A stretch of DNA of 15,625 nucleotides from Nitratidesulfovibrio sp044433065 (GCA_044433065.1 JAWXUA010000057.1:1-15625), one strand, 5' to 3'. Positions 5,514 through 15,460 are shown, counted from the stretch's first letter. Translations and numbers: made by a program. Notes: generated from the letters alone by a model not told the origin.

Positions 5514-6962
5514 CTATTCACCCTCCTTATACTGCACCTCCATCACATGCCGCTGTAATTCCTCATCCTCATCATCAGGCACAAGGTAGGCATCACCATC
5601 AATGCCAAGCTCATTTAAAAGCATGCCAGTGAGGGCCAGCATTTTATAGCTTGCGATGGTGATATTGCTTTGGGCTGTAGCCAATTGTGTGGCAGCATTG
5701 AAGAGCTCAGCCTCAGCGTCGAGCACGTCCAAAAGGCTGCGGCGGCCAATGGAAAATTGGTCAAGGTAGGCATCTCTGGTGATGGTATAGTGGGTGACGG
5801 AATCCTCATAATGCTTGATTTGCTCCACAGCTTCACGGTAATCAAGCCACGTGTCTTGCAGCTCTAAGTCAACGGTATCCTTGATATTAAAGGCTTCTTG
5901 ACGGGCTTCACGGACTCTAGCCTCAGCAGCTCTTGTGGCTGCTGCATCAGCTCCGCTATTGAAAATATTCCAGCGCATGACAGCCATAACATCTATATTG
6001 GATGACCATTGATCACCACCACCACCGCGACTTTCATAATACGGACTAGCCTCAATGCTGAAGGACGGATAGAGAGCGGATTCGGTGCGTTCCTTTTCAC
6101 CCTTGGCTTGCTGAATTTCTGCTAAGTGACTTAAAATCTTAGGATTATGCTTTTGCGCTACGAGAAGAGCTTCAGTAGGTCCAGCATACATGGTCTTGGC
6201 TTCAGGAACCTCAGCAAGACTTACGGGCACAGCTGGCATTTTGGTCAGACGCAAATAGCTGTTCTCACCCTCACGCAAGGATGATTGCGCACTGATGCGC
6301 GTAGAAATGGCCCGAGAAAGGCGGCCCTCAGTCTGGGCAACTTCGCCAATGGTATCAGCCCCAAGCTTAGCACGCTCCTTGGTAGCCTCTAAAATACGCT
6401 CATGCTGGTAGACATTCTCCGAGGCAAGTTTCAGAACCTCATGCCGCCATAAAAGGTCCACGTGCGCGATAAGCCCTTCTAATGCCAAGGAATTAGCGTT
6501 GTCCATAATGCGGTGACCTACAGCATGGAGAAGGGACTCGCTAGCCCAAACACGACCATAGGTCTGGTTGCCATCCCAAATGGGTTGCACAAGCACAGCA
6601 CCAATGCGGCTAGCATCGTAGAAGTCATTGTCGACGCCTTCTTCACGGGTTGTGGACGTACTGAGGCGGCTTGTACCGGCACGTGCGGTCAGGTCAATAC
6701 TTGGGCCCCAACCAGCACGGGAGCGGCGTAATTCGTGAATGGCGACTTCGCGGTTTTCCTGCAACGCTTTGAGCTCGCGGTGGGTGTTTAAGGTGCTGAG
6801 AATGCTGTCCATGACGGTGGTTTCAGGCATGCTCGCAGTAGTTTGGGGCATGTTGGCCTTGGCACGTGTGCTTTCTGCATATGCAGGTGTGTTTATATCA
6901 ATGATTGTAGTAAGGGCACATGTATGCAAAAAGGCAAAAAATAATGCTGTATGTTGTTTCAT
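5514..6962 (-). CDS. TolC-family outer-membrane channel of the T1SS, 482 aa
   Basis: Outer-membrane exit duct for the adhesin. A signal peptide covers about residues 1-29 (MKQHTALFFAF... ending TPAYA, cut before ES). The mature part has two repeats of long coiled-coil helices (about 50-240 and 262-450) with the membrane strand segments near 84-130 and 298-340. The C-terminal hallmark is QFSIGRRSLLDVLDAEAEL (402-420), followed by the alanine-rich helix. A short acidic tail (461-482, DDEDEE) ends the protein. I chose the ATG at 6962 because GGAG lies about 7 nt upstream and a signal peptide follows directly. The longer frame from 7103 has no ribosome site and adds a non-secretory extension. Transcribed with the exporter genes and divergent from the adhesin. 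Confidence 0.93.
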   Translation of the reverse strand: MKQHTALFFAFLHTCALTTIIDINTPAYAESTRAKANMPQTTASMPETTVMDSILSTLNTHRELKALQENREVAIHELRRSRAGWGPSIDLTARAGTSRLSTSTTREEGVDNDFYDASRIGAVLVQPIWDGNQTYGRVWASESLLHAVGHRIMDNANSLALEGLIAHVDLLWRHEVLKLASENVYQHERILEATKERAKLGADTIGEVAQTEGRLSRAISTRISAQSSLREGENSYLRLTKMPAVPVSLAEVPEAKTMYAGPTEALLVAQKHNPKILSHLAEIQQAKGEKERTESALYPSFSIEASPYYESRGGGGDQWSSNIDVMAVMRWNIFNSGADAAATRAAEARVREARQEAFNIKDTVDLELQDTWLDYREAVEQIKHYEDSVTHYTITRDAYLDQFSIGRRSLLDVLDAEAELFNAATQLATAQSNITIASYKMLALTGMLLNELGIDGDAYLVPDDEDEELQRHVMEVQYKEGE

Positions 6963-7149
6963 ATGGTCTCCGTTATACGTAAAGATGCCATATGGTGAAT
7001 GATAGTCAGCAACATGCAAAGTATTTTGTTTTTTTCTTATGGTGAGGAGTATATTGTTGATAAGTTTATATGATTTGTTGACCTTATGAATGAGTCTTGC
7101 CATGTTCTATATAGCTAACAATAGGTATAGAATATATAAAGGAGACTTT
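6963..7149. promoter_or_regulatory. Divergent regulatory region between the T1SS genes and the adhesin
   Basis: 187 bp, markedly AT-rich, must contain the start signals for both directions. It includes the inverted repeat listed separately and several TATA-like hexamers (7108-7113, 7126-7131). TTGACC (7078-7083) has no -10 at 16-18 bp. I cannot name the promoters with confidence. Confidence 0.55.
7105..7132. promoter_or_regulatory. Inverted repeat, operator candidate upstream of the adhesin
   Basis: TTCTATA (7105-7111) and TATAGAA (7126-7132) are perfect 7-bp arms 21 bp apart, two helical turns, ending 5 bp before the AAAGGAG ribosome site. They could bind a dimeric regulator or form a hairpin in the adhesin leader. 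Confidence 0.4.
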
Positions 7150-10100
7150 ATGGCTGACGAAAATATAAACGAACAAGACGTTGTTACTACAGAAAATCAA
7201 GACAATACAGTACAAGAAGCCAATGCCCCAGAAAATACTCCAGAAAATACTCCAGAAAATACTCCAGAAAATACTCCAGAAAATACTCCGGAAAATACAG
7301 CTACAGAAAATACATCAGAAGAGAATACACAAGAAAATACTGAGGATACAAGCGAAACCGAAAGCGAGCCAGAGCTGCTAGACTCAGGTGCAAGATCCCG
7401 AGAATATACGGAAAGTACCCTGCATGAGGGTGTTGACCGATTGGGCCGCTTAGACCAAGACTATCCCCAAAGCGAACCGGACCGCGAAGACATTCAGGGC
7501 GTTCCCGATGATGGGCCCATCAACCAAGCCCCATTCTTTGAGATTGGAGCGACGAGCATTCCCACAGATTTGGCAGTGCAAGAGTCTGGCGTCACTAACG
7601 GCAATGACCCAGTTCAAGGTACAAGCGTTGTGAGCGGCGTCGTTACAGCTACGGACCCAGAAGGCGGCGCACTGCAATATTTCTTGCGTGATGACTCAGG
7701 TGCTGAGGTGCAGGAATTAGAGCTTGAGCATGGCACGGTGACCCTTGACGCCGATACGGGCGAATTTGTGTATACGCTGAATAATGATGATGCGGATACA
7801 GAGGGCCTTAATCAAGGTGAGTTGACCACAGACGACTTTGAAATTTATGTGAAGGATAATGAAGGCTTAGAAGGGCTTAATACCTTACCTGTGAGCATCA
7901 ATATAGAAGGCACTAACGACCAACCTATTTTGACCGTGGAGTCTGAACCACTCATGGTCAACGAAGATGGCACCCTTACAGACACGGCCACAGCCACAGG
8001 AACTGATGTGGATACGGGCGTGGATGATGCCGCTGTCTTGTCGTATAGCCTTATGCCTGATGGTACTGACGGGACTGATGGCACGGGTACACTTAGCCAA
8101 GACGGTGATTACGGGACTCTAAGCATTGATGCGAATACAGGGGAATATACCTATACGCTTAATAACGAGACTGATGGAGAAAGCGGCGTAGTCCAAAGCC
8201 TTGCCGAGGGTGAACAGGTCACCGAAACCTTTACGGTACGGGTGCAGGACGAGCATGGCGCGTGGTCAGAACAGCCTGTGACCGTGCAGATTACAGGGAC
8301 CAATGATGCCCCAACAGTGGAGATGGCGAGCTCAGATATAACAGATATCACGGTGCAAGAGTCAGGCGTACAAGCTGGTGGCAACGAGACCGAAAGCGGC
8401 GATGTGACGGCTAGCGGCATCATTCAGGGCACGGATATTGATAGCGATAATCCTGATGGTGCTGGCCTTGTATATACTGTTGTGGGCGGCGATGTGGTGA
8501 CGGATAGTGATGCTGATGAAAGCATTTCTACTATGACTACAGACTACGGGACCATCGTGCTCAACACTGTGACTGGCGCGTATACTTTTACTCTCAATGA
8601 TGACGCTGTGGATAATCTAGCCTTGGGCGATACCTTGAGCCAGCCTTTTACCTTGGCTATAACGGACGCTCAAGGGGCTACCGTAGAACAGCCCATTTCC
8701 TTCACCATAGAAGGCACCAACGATAGGCCAACACTGTCTTTATCCGAGCAAACGCTGACTGTACATGAGGGAAGTGAGGGCGGTGTGGTGGCAGGGACGA
8801 GTACAGCGGCAAGCTTAGAAGACAGCGGCACAGCCACCAGTACCGACGTGGATGACAATAATAGCCGGAGTTATGCCGTGGCGGCCAGTCCTGATACGGT
8901 GACGCAAGACACCATGCTAAGTGCATTCGATAGTGATCCCAATACGGTAGTAGGCGACTACGGCACTCTCGAAATCGACGACTCTACAGGGCAATACACC
9001 TATACCCTCGATCCAGACAAAGCCGACAGTCTAGCCGAGGGCCAAGAGGTCACAGAAAACTTCACCATCTATGTGCAAGATGAACATGGCGCATGGTCGG
9101 CGCAGCCTTTGACCGTCAATGTCACAGGTGGCAACGACGCACCTACCATGAACGCAGGTTCCTATCTGACATTCAAAGACGTGGGCATGGTCACGGATAC
9201 CACAGAGGACAGCAAGGGCCGTACGCCCAATGAAGCAACCACAGCTGGCGAACCGCAAGATTTGGTGGATACTATAGATGGCGGAACTACGGTTGATGGC
9301 ACGACGCACAAGCTTGCAGGCAGCGCAAATGTGGGCGGTCACGATGTAGATGATGGGGCTGTGCTGACCTATACTTTTATAGATGATAGCGGCGAAGCTG
9401 TGCCGTTAGATGATACAGGGGGTGATACTGGTTCTGATACCTATACGCTTTCGGGCGCAGAGCATACGGTGACCATAGCCACCAATGACGATGGCGATAT
9501 AATCCAAAGCATCACAACAGAGTATGGCACTATCACGCTGAACACGGCCACTGGCGAATATGTCTACGAGATTGACAGCGCAACAGGTGGTTCCGTGGAT
9601 GCCATGCAAGAGGATGAGTGGCATACCGAGCAATATATTGTTGGCGTAGAAGATGAATATGGCGTCACCGCTGGCAATACTCACGGCATTTCTATTTATA
9701 TAGAAGGCACCAACGATAAACCGACCTTGCAACTCATGGACATTTCAGGGGAGAATATCCTCAATCAAGCAGGCAATCGGTCTAGCATCACCACGCTTAA
9801 AGAGGATGGCGTTGTGGATGTTGATGAAGGCCAAGGCGAGGACAATACGGATGGCGGCAATACGCCAGTAGAAGGCATTTCCACTACAGAAGGGCAATTA
9901 GTGGGGTCTGACGTGGATAGCGGCACGACCTTAACCTATGGCATTGTGGCGGCGGATGGTTCGCATTGGTATCCAGATGATGATACGGACAGCTATAGCC
10001 GTGCAGGCAAATACGGTACGCTGACCTTGCAAGCTGATGGTTCCTATACCTATGAGCTTGATAGCGAGTCGAGCAAGCTGGATGCTTTGGCCGAAGGGCA

Positions 10101-13100
10101 GACCGTCACTGAAACTTTGACCTTCTTAGTCATGGATGAAAACGGTGCGTGGAGTACCAATAATTTCCGCGTGCGTATCGAAGGGACCAACGATAGTCCA
10201 GAGCTCACCGTGGGCCCAGATTTAACGGTGTACGAAGACGGGACCTTTATTGACAGTGGCGATGGCAGCCATACGGACGTGGATAACGGCGCTACCGGCC
10301 TCTATAGCTTTGGCACTGAAGTGGATGATGCAGGCAATGCAAGCCCTATCCTGACCTTGACCACGGACTACGGCACAGTGCGCATCAATGCCCAAACGGG
10401 ATCCTATGAATATATTCTGGATACGCAAAATACCGACGTGCAAGCTCTTCATGATGATGAAAATCTGACCGATAGCTTTACGGTCTACGTCACCGACGAT
10501 ATGGGTGCCACGGACACCAAGACCGTCAACGTCACTATTGAAGGCAGCGACGATGGTCCGGTTTTTGGTGGTGATAGTAATATAGGCATGCTTTTTGAGG
10601 CTGGGGTCGAGGTCGATGGCAATGCGGCCAATGGCGTGCAAAGTGATGTTGATGGCGTGTCCTCGGTATCGGGAGTCTTTGCGGCTACGGACGCTGATGC
10701 TGGGGACACGGAAAGCCTTGTGTATACGGTGAGTGGGAATGATGATGGGACTATTACTATTGACGGCGTGGACTATGCCATAACGACAGATAACGACGCA
10801 GAATTTGGCGCGGGCACCCAAAGCGTCACCACAGCCAACGGCACGTTGGTTCTCACCATGGCCACAGGGGCCTATACCTATACCTTGAACCAAGATGCCG
10901 CGGATAGCCTTCTCCCTGGTGAGAGTTTAGCAGAGACCATAGGCATTACAGCTACGGATCCAGATGGGCTTACGGCTGAGACTTCGCTGCTTGTGACCAT
11001 AGAAGGGACTAATGATGCGCCTGTTATCGATGCTACGGCTAGCGATGTGGCGGTGCCCATTGGAGAGGATGGCGAAGATGGGGGCGAGAGTAGCAGCGAG
11101 GTTTCGGGCAATATCGTGGCAAGCGATGTGGACCACGATACTAGCGACCTGTCCTATAGCCTCGTGCAAACAAACGACGACACAAACGATCTCGTCCAAA
11201 CCATGCAGGGGGAATACGGCTATATTGTCCTGAACCAGACAACGGGCGAATATACCTACGTGCTGGACAGCTCCACAGTGCAGAATTTAAGCGAAGGCGA
11301 TACCGTTACCGAGACCTTCCCAGTGCGCGTGGTGGATGCCTTGCGTGCCTCCGATGATGCGCCCTTGACCATCACCATCACAGGCTCTGATGATGCCCCC
11401 ACCATTACAGCCCCCACGGTCACAGTGTTCGAGGATAGTGGTGAGCTTGTAACGGGAGACATTCCAGAAGTTTCGGGAGCCATTACGGTCGCCGATGTGG
11501 ACGATAACGACGTTGCAAGCTTTGACCTTGTGAGTGGCTCGACTGCGAGTACCGTTACCACTATTGCCAATGACGACGGCTCCACAAGCCAGCAAATCCA
11601 AGGGCAATACGGGACATTAACCCTCAATGCCGATGGGACCTATACCTATACGCTTGATGCCAATAATACGGACACCATCCAGACCTTGAATATAGATGAT
11701 GCCCTTGCAGAAAGCTTTGATGTGGACGTGAGTTCCGGTCAAGTGACTCAAACAACACAAATCAATATCCAAATAGCTGGCACCAATGATGCCCCAGACC
11801 TGACTATCAGCAATCTGGGCACCATTAATGAAAATGATTTTAGCATCACCAATAGCGTCTCCTTCTATGAGTATACCGACGATGAGTATACCGACGACGT
11901 GCCAATCAACGATGTCACTGGCGTGGCCAGCGGCTATACTGATGTGGACAGCGGAGCCTCTCACACCTTCGGCTTCCTCGCAGTCTTTGATAGCGATAGC
12001 GGTACATATCGTGCAGCCACAGAAGATGAGATTGCAGCAGAGGACTATGAAGTGGTGCAAAGCATGCAGGGCCAATACGGCATGCTCACCATGAGTGCTG
12101 ACGGGACCTATACCTATACGGTGGACCGCCATAATCCAACGGTTGACGGCATGGATGATGGCGACAGTATAGCAGATAGCTTCATGGTGTCTGTCATAGA
12201 CGAACACGGAGCCACAGACACCGAACCCGTTACCGTGACCATTACTGGCTCATCAGCTGAAGGCCCAGATATCTATGATGTGGATATTGTGAGCGTGAGT
12301 GCTGTGTCAGTTACTGAAGATGGTAATAACGACGATGATGCCAATACCGTCATCAGCCAGCAAGGTGATATTGTGCTCAGTGAAACAGGCTATGCCGCGG
12401 CACCGCACCTTGAAAATAACGGGACCCCCACCACAAGCATTGTGGGCGAATATGGCACTGTGACCCTCGGCCTTCATGAAAATGGGCAGGATGCCACATA
12501 TACCTTCACCTTGCACCAAGGCGTTGCGGCGGTGGATGCCCTTTATGAGGGCCAAGTGGTGGAGCTGAGCTATCCCGTCTATATCGATGGTGTCGAGCAG
12601 GGGGCCATCGCTATCACCATCACAGGCACCAATGATGCGCCCATTCTGGATGTGGACTCCTACAGCCATAGCATCAGCGAAGAGGCCAGCAACCCCACCA
12701 TTAGCGGCACGGTCTTGGCGCATGATATTGATAATGCAGAAGATTACGAAACAAGCGGCGACACTGAGGCCTTAAGCTACACCTTCGCACAAGATACTAT
12801 TGATGACATAGGCGGCGGTGAAGTGGATACGTCCGTTGATGGCTACCAGACCGTGACCACGGAATATGGTTCCATGACGTTGAATACGGCTACAGGGGAA
12901 TATACCTATACCTTGTCGTCGGATTTTACCAATGATGGAGCAGCCGATTTAGCGGCAGGCACTAATCCCCAAGAGCTGTTCGATATTGTGGTCAGCGACG
13001 GCACAGACAGCGTTACAGCCCCAGTCACCATCAACATTATTGCCGAGAATACCGAGCCAGAACTCACGATCACAGCTTTACAGGTGACTGAAGACCTTGC

Positions 13101-15327
13101 CGACGCCCAAGGCCACGTCATGGCAAGCGGTACGCCCACAGTGGTTGATCTCGATACAGCGGACGGGCCTTTCACCTATGCTATCTCTGATGAAAATGGA
13201 GACAATAGCGCAACCATGGTGCAGGGGACTTACGGTAGTCTTATTCTCGACACGGACACAGGGACGTATAGCTATGTGCTGAATAATGCCAGTGAGGCTG
13301 TACAGTCTTTGGGCGATGGCGAAGCTGCCAGTGATACGTTCACGTATACTGTGACAGATATCCATGGCGGCACGTCCAGCCAGAGCCTTGTGGTGAACAT
13401 TACAGGGACCAATGATGCCCCAGAGCTTACCGTGGATACGATAAACATGATGGTTGCTGAACCTGATGCGGATAGCGAGACCAGTACCAACACAGTAACC
13501 GGTCAGGCTACGGTCACGGATGTAGATAGCACCGACACAGAGCATGTGTACACCTTGCAATACGAAGACGCCGACGGCAATGTACAGACCATTGAAGGCG
13601 GTAGCGGCGAGGCAATCACCACAGAATACGGCACCATGACGTTAACGGCTGATGGAGAGTATAGCTATACCGTGGATGGGAAGCTCGAGACTACCAAGGC
13701 CCTTGCTCAAGGCGATATTGCCACGGAGAATGTGACGCTTTTGGTGCAGGACGCTTATGGCCAGACGGTGGGTGAAGCCACAGAGCAGGATATCACCATC
13801 ACCATCAAGGGTAGCAATACAGCCCCAGAGCTTAGTCTGTCCGATGGCCTTGTGAGTGATATGGTGGATGCTGACGGGAACCTCATAAGTCCGTCAGTCA
13901 CTGAAGATGGTACGGAGTATGTCTTTAGCGGCGATGTGGCTAGTGAAACAACGGATGCTGATAGCGATGCTGTGGACCTGCGGTATAGCATCAATAGTAC
14001 CGATGACCCAAGCACAGAACCCACAGCAAGTGAGACCGTGCAACGCCTTGAAGGGGATTATGGTACGCTGGAGCTCGACGCTGAGACAGGGGCTTATACC
14101 TATACCGTGGACCAGAGCCTTGTGGAAGCTTTGGGTGCTACTGGCAATGAAAGTCTTTCTGAGACCTTCACTATCGTTGTGCGCGATGAATATGGCGACA
14201 TAGACCAGCAGCAAATCACCATGAATATTACAGGGACCAACGATGCCCCGACCTTGACTCTAGACATGGGGGATACGACAGAATTGCTTGTAACTGAAGA
14301 TGGTGGGGCCGATGGTGATAGCGATACGGCTACAAGTATAAGTCTTGTAGCCAGCGGTAGTGCGGCGGTGGCCGATGTGGATGAAGGGGAAGTCCTCAGC
14401 TTTGGTATAAGCTATACTGATGAAAATGGGGATAGCCAAACGGTCATGGCCATGCCTGTGGATACGGATGGAGACAGTGCTGAAGTCATGCTCACCACGC
14501 CATATGGGACCCTGCGCATAAGCAATAATGGCGACTATAGCTTTACCTTAGATAACAATAGCGACGCCGTGCAGAGTCTTGGAGACGGTGAGAGTATAAC
14601 GGATACGTTTAGCATTTTGGCAGAAGATAGCGGTGGCAATGTGGCAGAGCAGAGTATTTCCATGACCATCAATGGCACCAATGATGCCCCGACCTTTGAT
14701 GCGGACATGGTCACATCTGTGGATTATGATGCGGACATGGTCACATCTGTGGATTATGATGCGGACATGGTCACATCTGTGGATTATGATACGGACACAA
14801 TGACAGCCACAGGGACGCTCACGGCATCAGATGTGGATAGTAGCGACGCTGAGGCTTTGGTCTACAGTCTGCTTGATGATGAAGATGATGCTGATCTGGT
14901 CACGCCAGAATATGGCACGGTGACTGTGGAAGCTGATGGCTCGTATACGTATACTCTTGATGCTGACACGAATTTAGATGATGGGGAAACAGACACCTTC
15001 ACCGTACAGGTGACTGACAGTGCAGGGGCTACGGATACAGCAGAAATTACCGTGTACTTTGATTTGGATGAAAGTGCCGATGATGAGGCTGCCATGGATG
15101 ACTTGCTTGCTGACGTAGATGATGAGGATGATGCGTCGGGTGATAGTACAACGGATGCCGATACAGAAACAGGCACCGATACCAGTGACGATAGTTCTGG
15201 TGATAGTTCTGGGGATAGTTCTGGTGATGGCTCAGGGGATATAAATGACGTGCCCGTTATGGTGGAAGTCGATACCGCGGCAGATAATGCAGCTACACAA
15301 CAGGCTGTGGCGGAGGTATCGGCGTAA
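7150..15327 (+). CDS. Giant VCBS-repeat T1SS adhesin, 2,725 aa
   Basis: Probable cargo of the adjacent exporter and a surface or biofilm adhesin. The start at 7150 (MADENINEQD) has AAAGGAG 5 nt before it. The frame-open ATG at 7090 has no ribosome site. There is no Sec signal, as expected for T1SS cargo. Residues about 27-50 are PENT repeats, followed by an acidic Glu/Thr-rich region to about 125. Eighteen VCBS/cadherin-like domains follow, each ending in a GTNDAP-type motif and containing a YGT(L/I)..n..TGeYtYtL core and DvD motifs that suggest calcium binding. The tail is Asp-rich, with SSGD repeats and a final AATQQAVAEVSA. I found no cysteine. Odd points: no visible GGxGxDxLxG RTX repeats before the C-terminus, and no LapA-type TAAG cleavage module at the N-terminus. 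The stop is followed by clearly non-coding sequence, so it is not an obvious nonsense truncation. Confidence 0.9.
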   Translation: MADENINEQDVVTTENQDNTVQEANAPENTPENTPENTPENTPENTPENTATENTSEENTQENTEDTSETESEPELLDSGARSREYTESTLHEGVDRLGRLDQDYPQSEPDREDIQGVPDDGPINQAPFFEIGATSIPTDLAVQESGVTNGNDPVQGTSVVSGVVTATDPEGGALQYFLRDDSGAEVQELELEHGTVTLDADTGEFVYTLNNDDADTEGLNQGELTTDDFEIYVKDNEGLEGLNTLPVSINIEGTNDQPILTVESEPLMVNEDGTLTDTATATGTDVDTGVDDAAVLSYSLMPDGTDGTDGTGTLSQDGDYGTLSIDANTGEYTYTLNNETDGESGVVQSLAEGEQVTETFTVRVQDEHGAWSEQPVTVQITGTNDAPTVEMASSDITDITVQESGVQAGGNETESGDVTASGIIQGTDIDSDNPDGAGLVYTVVGGDVVTDSDADESISTMTTDYGTIVLNTVTGAYTFTLNDDAVDNLALGDTLSQPFTLAITDAQGATVEQPISFTIEGTNDRPTLSLSEQTLTVHEGSEGGVVAGTSTAASLEDSGTATSTDVDDNNSRSYAVAASPDTVTQDTMLSAFDSDPNTVVGDYGTLEIDDSTGQYTYTLDPDKADSLAEGQEVTENFTIYVQDEHGAWSAQPLTVNVTGGNDAPTMNAGSYLTFKDVGMVTDTTEDSKGRTPNEATTAGEPQDLVDTIDGGTTVDGTTHKLAGSANVGGHDVDDGAVLTYTFIDDSGEAVPLDDTGGDTGSDTYTLSGAEHTVTIATNDDGDIIQSITTEYGTITLNTATGEYVYEIDSATGGSVDAMQEDEWHTEQYIVGVEDEYGVTAGNTHGISIYIEGTNDKPTLQLMDISGENILNQAGNRSSITTLKEDGVVDVDEGQGEDNTDGGNTPVEGISTTEGQLVGSDVDSGTTLTYGIVAADGSHWYPDDDTDSYSRAGKYGTLTLQADGSYTYELDSESSKLDALAEGQTVTETLTFLVMDENGAWSTNNFRVRIEGTNDSPELTVGPDLTVYEDGTFIDSGDGSHTDVDNGATGLYSFGTEVDDAGNASPILTLTTDYGTVRINAQTGSYEYILDTQNTDVQALHDDENLTDSFTVYVTDDMGATDTKTVNVTIEGSDDGPVFGGDSNIGMLFEAGVEVDGNAANGVQSDVDGVSSVSGVFAATDADAGDTESLVYTVSGNDDGTITIDGVDYAITTDNDAEFGAGTQSVTTANGTLVLTMATGAYTYTLNQDAADSLLPGESLAETIGITATDPDGLTAETSLLVTIEGTNDAPVIDATASDVAVPIGEDGEDGGESSSEVSGNIVASDVDHDTSDLSYSLVQTNDDTNDLVQTMQGEYGYIVLNQTTGEYTYVLDSSTVQNLSEGDTVTETFPVRVVDALRASDDAPLTITITGSDDAPTITAPTVTVFEDSGELVTGDIPEVSGAITVADVDDNDVASFDLVSGSTASTVTTIANDDGSTSQQIQGQYGTLTLNADGTYTYTLDANNTDTIQTLNIDDALAESFDVDVSSGQVTQTTQINIQIAGTNDAPDLTISNLGTINENDFSITNSVSFYEYTDDEYTDDVPINDVTGVASGYTDVDSGASHTFGFLAVFDSDSGTYRAATEDEIAAEDYEVVQSMQGQYGMLTMSADGTYTYTVDRHNPTVDGMDDGDSIADSFMVSVIDEHGATDTEPVTVTITGSSAEGPDIYDVDIVSVSAVSVTEDGNNDDDANTVISQQGDIVLSETGYAAAPHLENNGTPTTSIVGEYGTVTLGLHENGQDATYTFTLHQGVAAVDALYEGQVVELSYPVYIDGVEQGAIAITITGTNDAPILDVDSYSHSISEEASNPTISGTVLAHDIDNAEDYETSGDTEALSYTFAQDTIDDIGGGEVDTSVDGYQTVTTEYGSMTLNTATGEYTYTLSSDFTNDGAADLAAGTNPQELFDIVVSDGTDSVTAPVTINIIAENTEPELTITALQVTEDLADAQGHVMASGTPTVVDLDTADGPFTYAISDENGDNSATMVQGTYGSLILDTDTGTYSYVLNNASEAVQSLGDGEAASDTFTYTVTDIHGGTSSQSLVVNITGTNDAPELTVDTINMMVAEPDADSETSTNTVTGQATVTDVDSTDTEHVYTLQYEDADGNVQTIEGGSGEAITTEYGTMTLTADGEYSYTVDGKLETTKALAQGDIATENVTLLVQDAYGQTVGEATEQDITITIKGSNTAPELSLSDGLVSDMVDADGNLISPSVTEDGTEYVFSGDVASETTDADSDAVDLRYSINSTDDPSTEPTASETVQRLEGDYGTLELDAETGAYTYTVDQSLVEALGATGNESLSETFTIVVRDEYGDIDQQQITMNITGTNDAPTLTLDMGDTTELLVTEDGGADGDSDTATSISLVASGSAAVADVDEGEVLSFGISYTDENGDSQTVMAMPVDTDGDSAEVMLTTPYGTLRISNNGDYSFTLDNNSDAVQSLGDGESITDTFSILAEDSGGNVAEQSISMTINGTNDAPTFDADMVTSVDYDADMVTSVDYDADMVTSVDYDTDTMTATGTLTASDVDSSDAEALVYSLLDDEDDADLVTPEYGTVTVEADGSYTYTLDADTNLDDGETDTFTVQVTDSAGATDTAEITVYFDLDESADDEAAMDDLLADVDDEDDASGDSTTDADTETGTDTSDDSSGDSSGDSSGDGSGDINDVPVMVEVDTAADNAATQQAVAEVSA
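7228..7299 (+). repeat. 12-bp tandem repeat encoding PENT x6
   Basis: Five exact CCAGAAAATACT units and one variant (CCGGAAAATACA), in frame. Degenerate ENT units (ATENT, SEENT, QENT) continue to about 7340, suggesting an older, longer array. Confidence 0.92.
11869..11898 (+). repeat. 15-bp in-frame duplication (EYTDD x2)
   Basis: GAGTATACCGACGAT is followed directly by the same 15-mer with one change, inside domain 11 of the adhesin. It looks like a recent slippage duplication. Confidence 0.85.
14698..14787 (+). repeat. 30-bp perfect triplication in the adhesin (DADMVTSVDY x3)
   Basis: Three identical 30-bp units at 14698-14727, 14728-14757 and 14758-14787, then a diverged start of a fourth (DTDTMTATG). 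The insertion is at the front of the last VCBS domain. Perfect identity implies very recent expansion. Confidence 0.95.
15190..15237 (+). repeat. 12-bp tandem repeat encoding (D)SSG/GSG tail
   Basis: Four GAT-AGT-TCT-GG(T/G)-like units, the last diverged, give DSSGDSSGDSSGDGSG. This is a flexible acidic linker just before the C-terminal 28 residues, which presumably hold the secretion signal. Confidence 0.85.
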
Positions 15328-15382
15328 GGTGTTGTGTGGGGAGTAGGGCGGGAGGATAACAGGTAAAGAGGGAAGAGAAGAC

Positions 15383-15446
15383 GGGAGAGAGAAAAGAAGA
15401 GAGAGGAGGGAAGAGAGAGAAAAGAAGAGAGAGGAGGGAAGAGAGA
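15383..15446. repeat. Homopurine tract with two 28-bp tandem copies
   Basis: Sixty-four bases of pure A/G on the + strand, made mostly of two 28-bp units at 15392-15419 and 15420-15447 that differ only at the last base. No ribosome site and no plausible gene. It lies 55 bp after the adhesin stop, where a terminator would be expected; I see no stem-plus-T-run terminator. Confidence 0.85.
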
Positions 15447-15460
15447 TACCGGTTCCTCCG

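Larger units (their letters stand above)
7531..15075 (+). repeat. Eighteen tandem VCBS/cadherin-like domains in the adhesin
   Basis: Domain ends, judged by the GTNDAP-type motif, fall near 7926, 8313, 8730, 9144, 9723, 10200, 10560, 11022, 11400, 11796, 12267, 12642, 13059, 13422, 13827, 14250, 14691 and 15075. Most are 120-160 residues; the fifth is longest (about 193). Domains 2 and 4 share an almost identical QDEHGAWS ending. Domains 14 and 17 share AVQSLGDGE. The motif has decayed in domain 11 (GSSAEGP) and domain 13 (AENTEP), and the last domain lacks it. Confidence 0.88.

Noticed and set aside
6963..7103. Upstream start for the TolC-like gene
   Set aside because: No ribosome site, and it would bury the signal peptide behind 47 residues.
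7090..7149. Upstream start for the adhesin
   Set aside because: No ribosome site before 7090, and it adds 20 untypical residues. The ATG at 7150 has AAAGGAG at the right distance.
10222..10893. Long minus-strand open frame (223 codons) within the adhesin, and similar ones elsewhere in the gene
   Set aside because: These are mirror frames of the repetitive, biased adhesin codons. They have low complexity, no family likeness and no ribosome sites.
7531..15075. Chimeric or misassembled adhesin repeats
   Set aside because: The 18 domains differ clearly from one another at DNA level and the frame is open throughout. Only the short 30-bp triplication could be affected by assembly.
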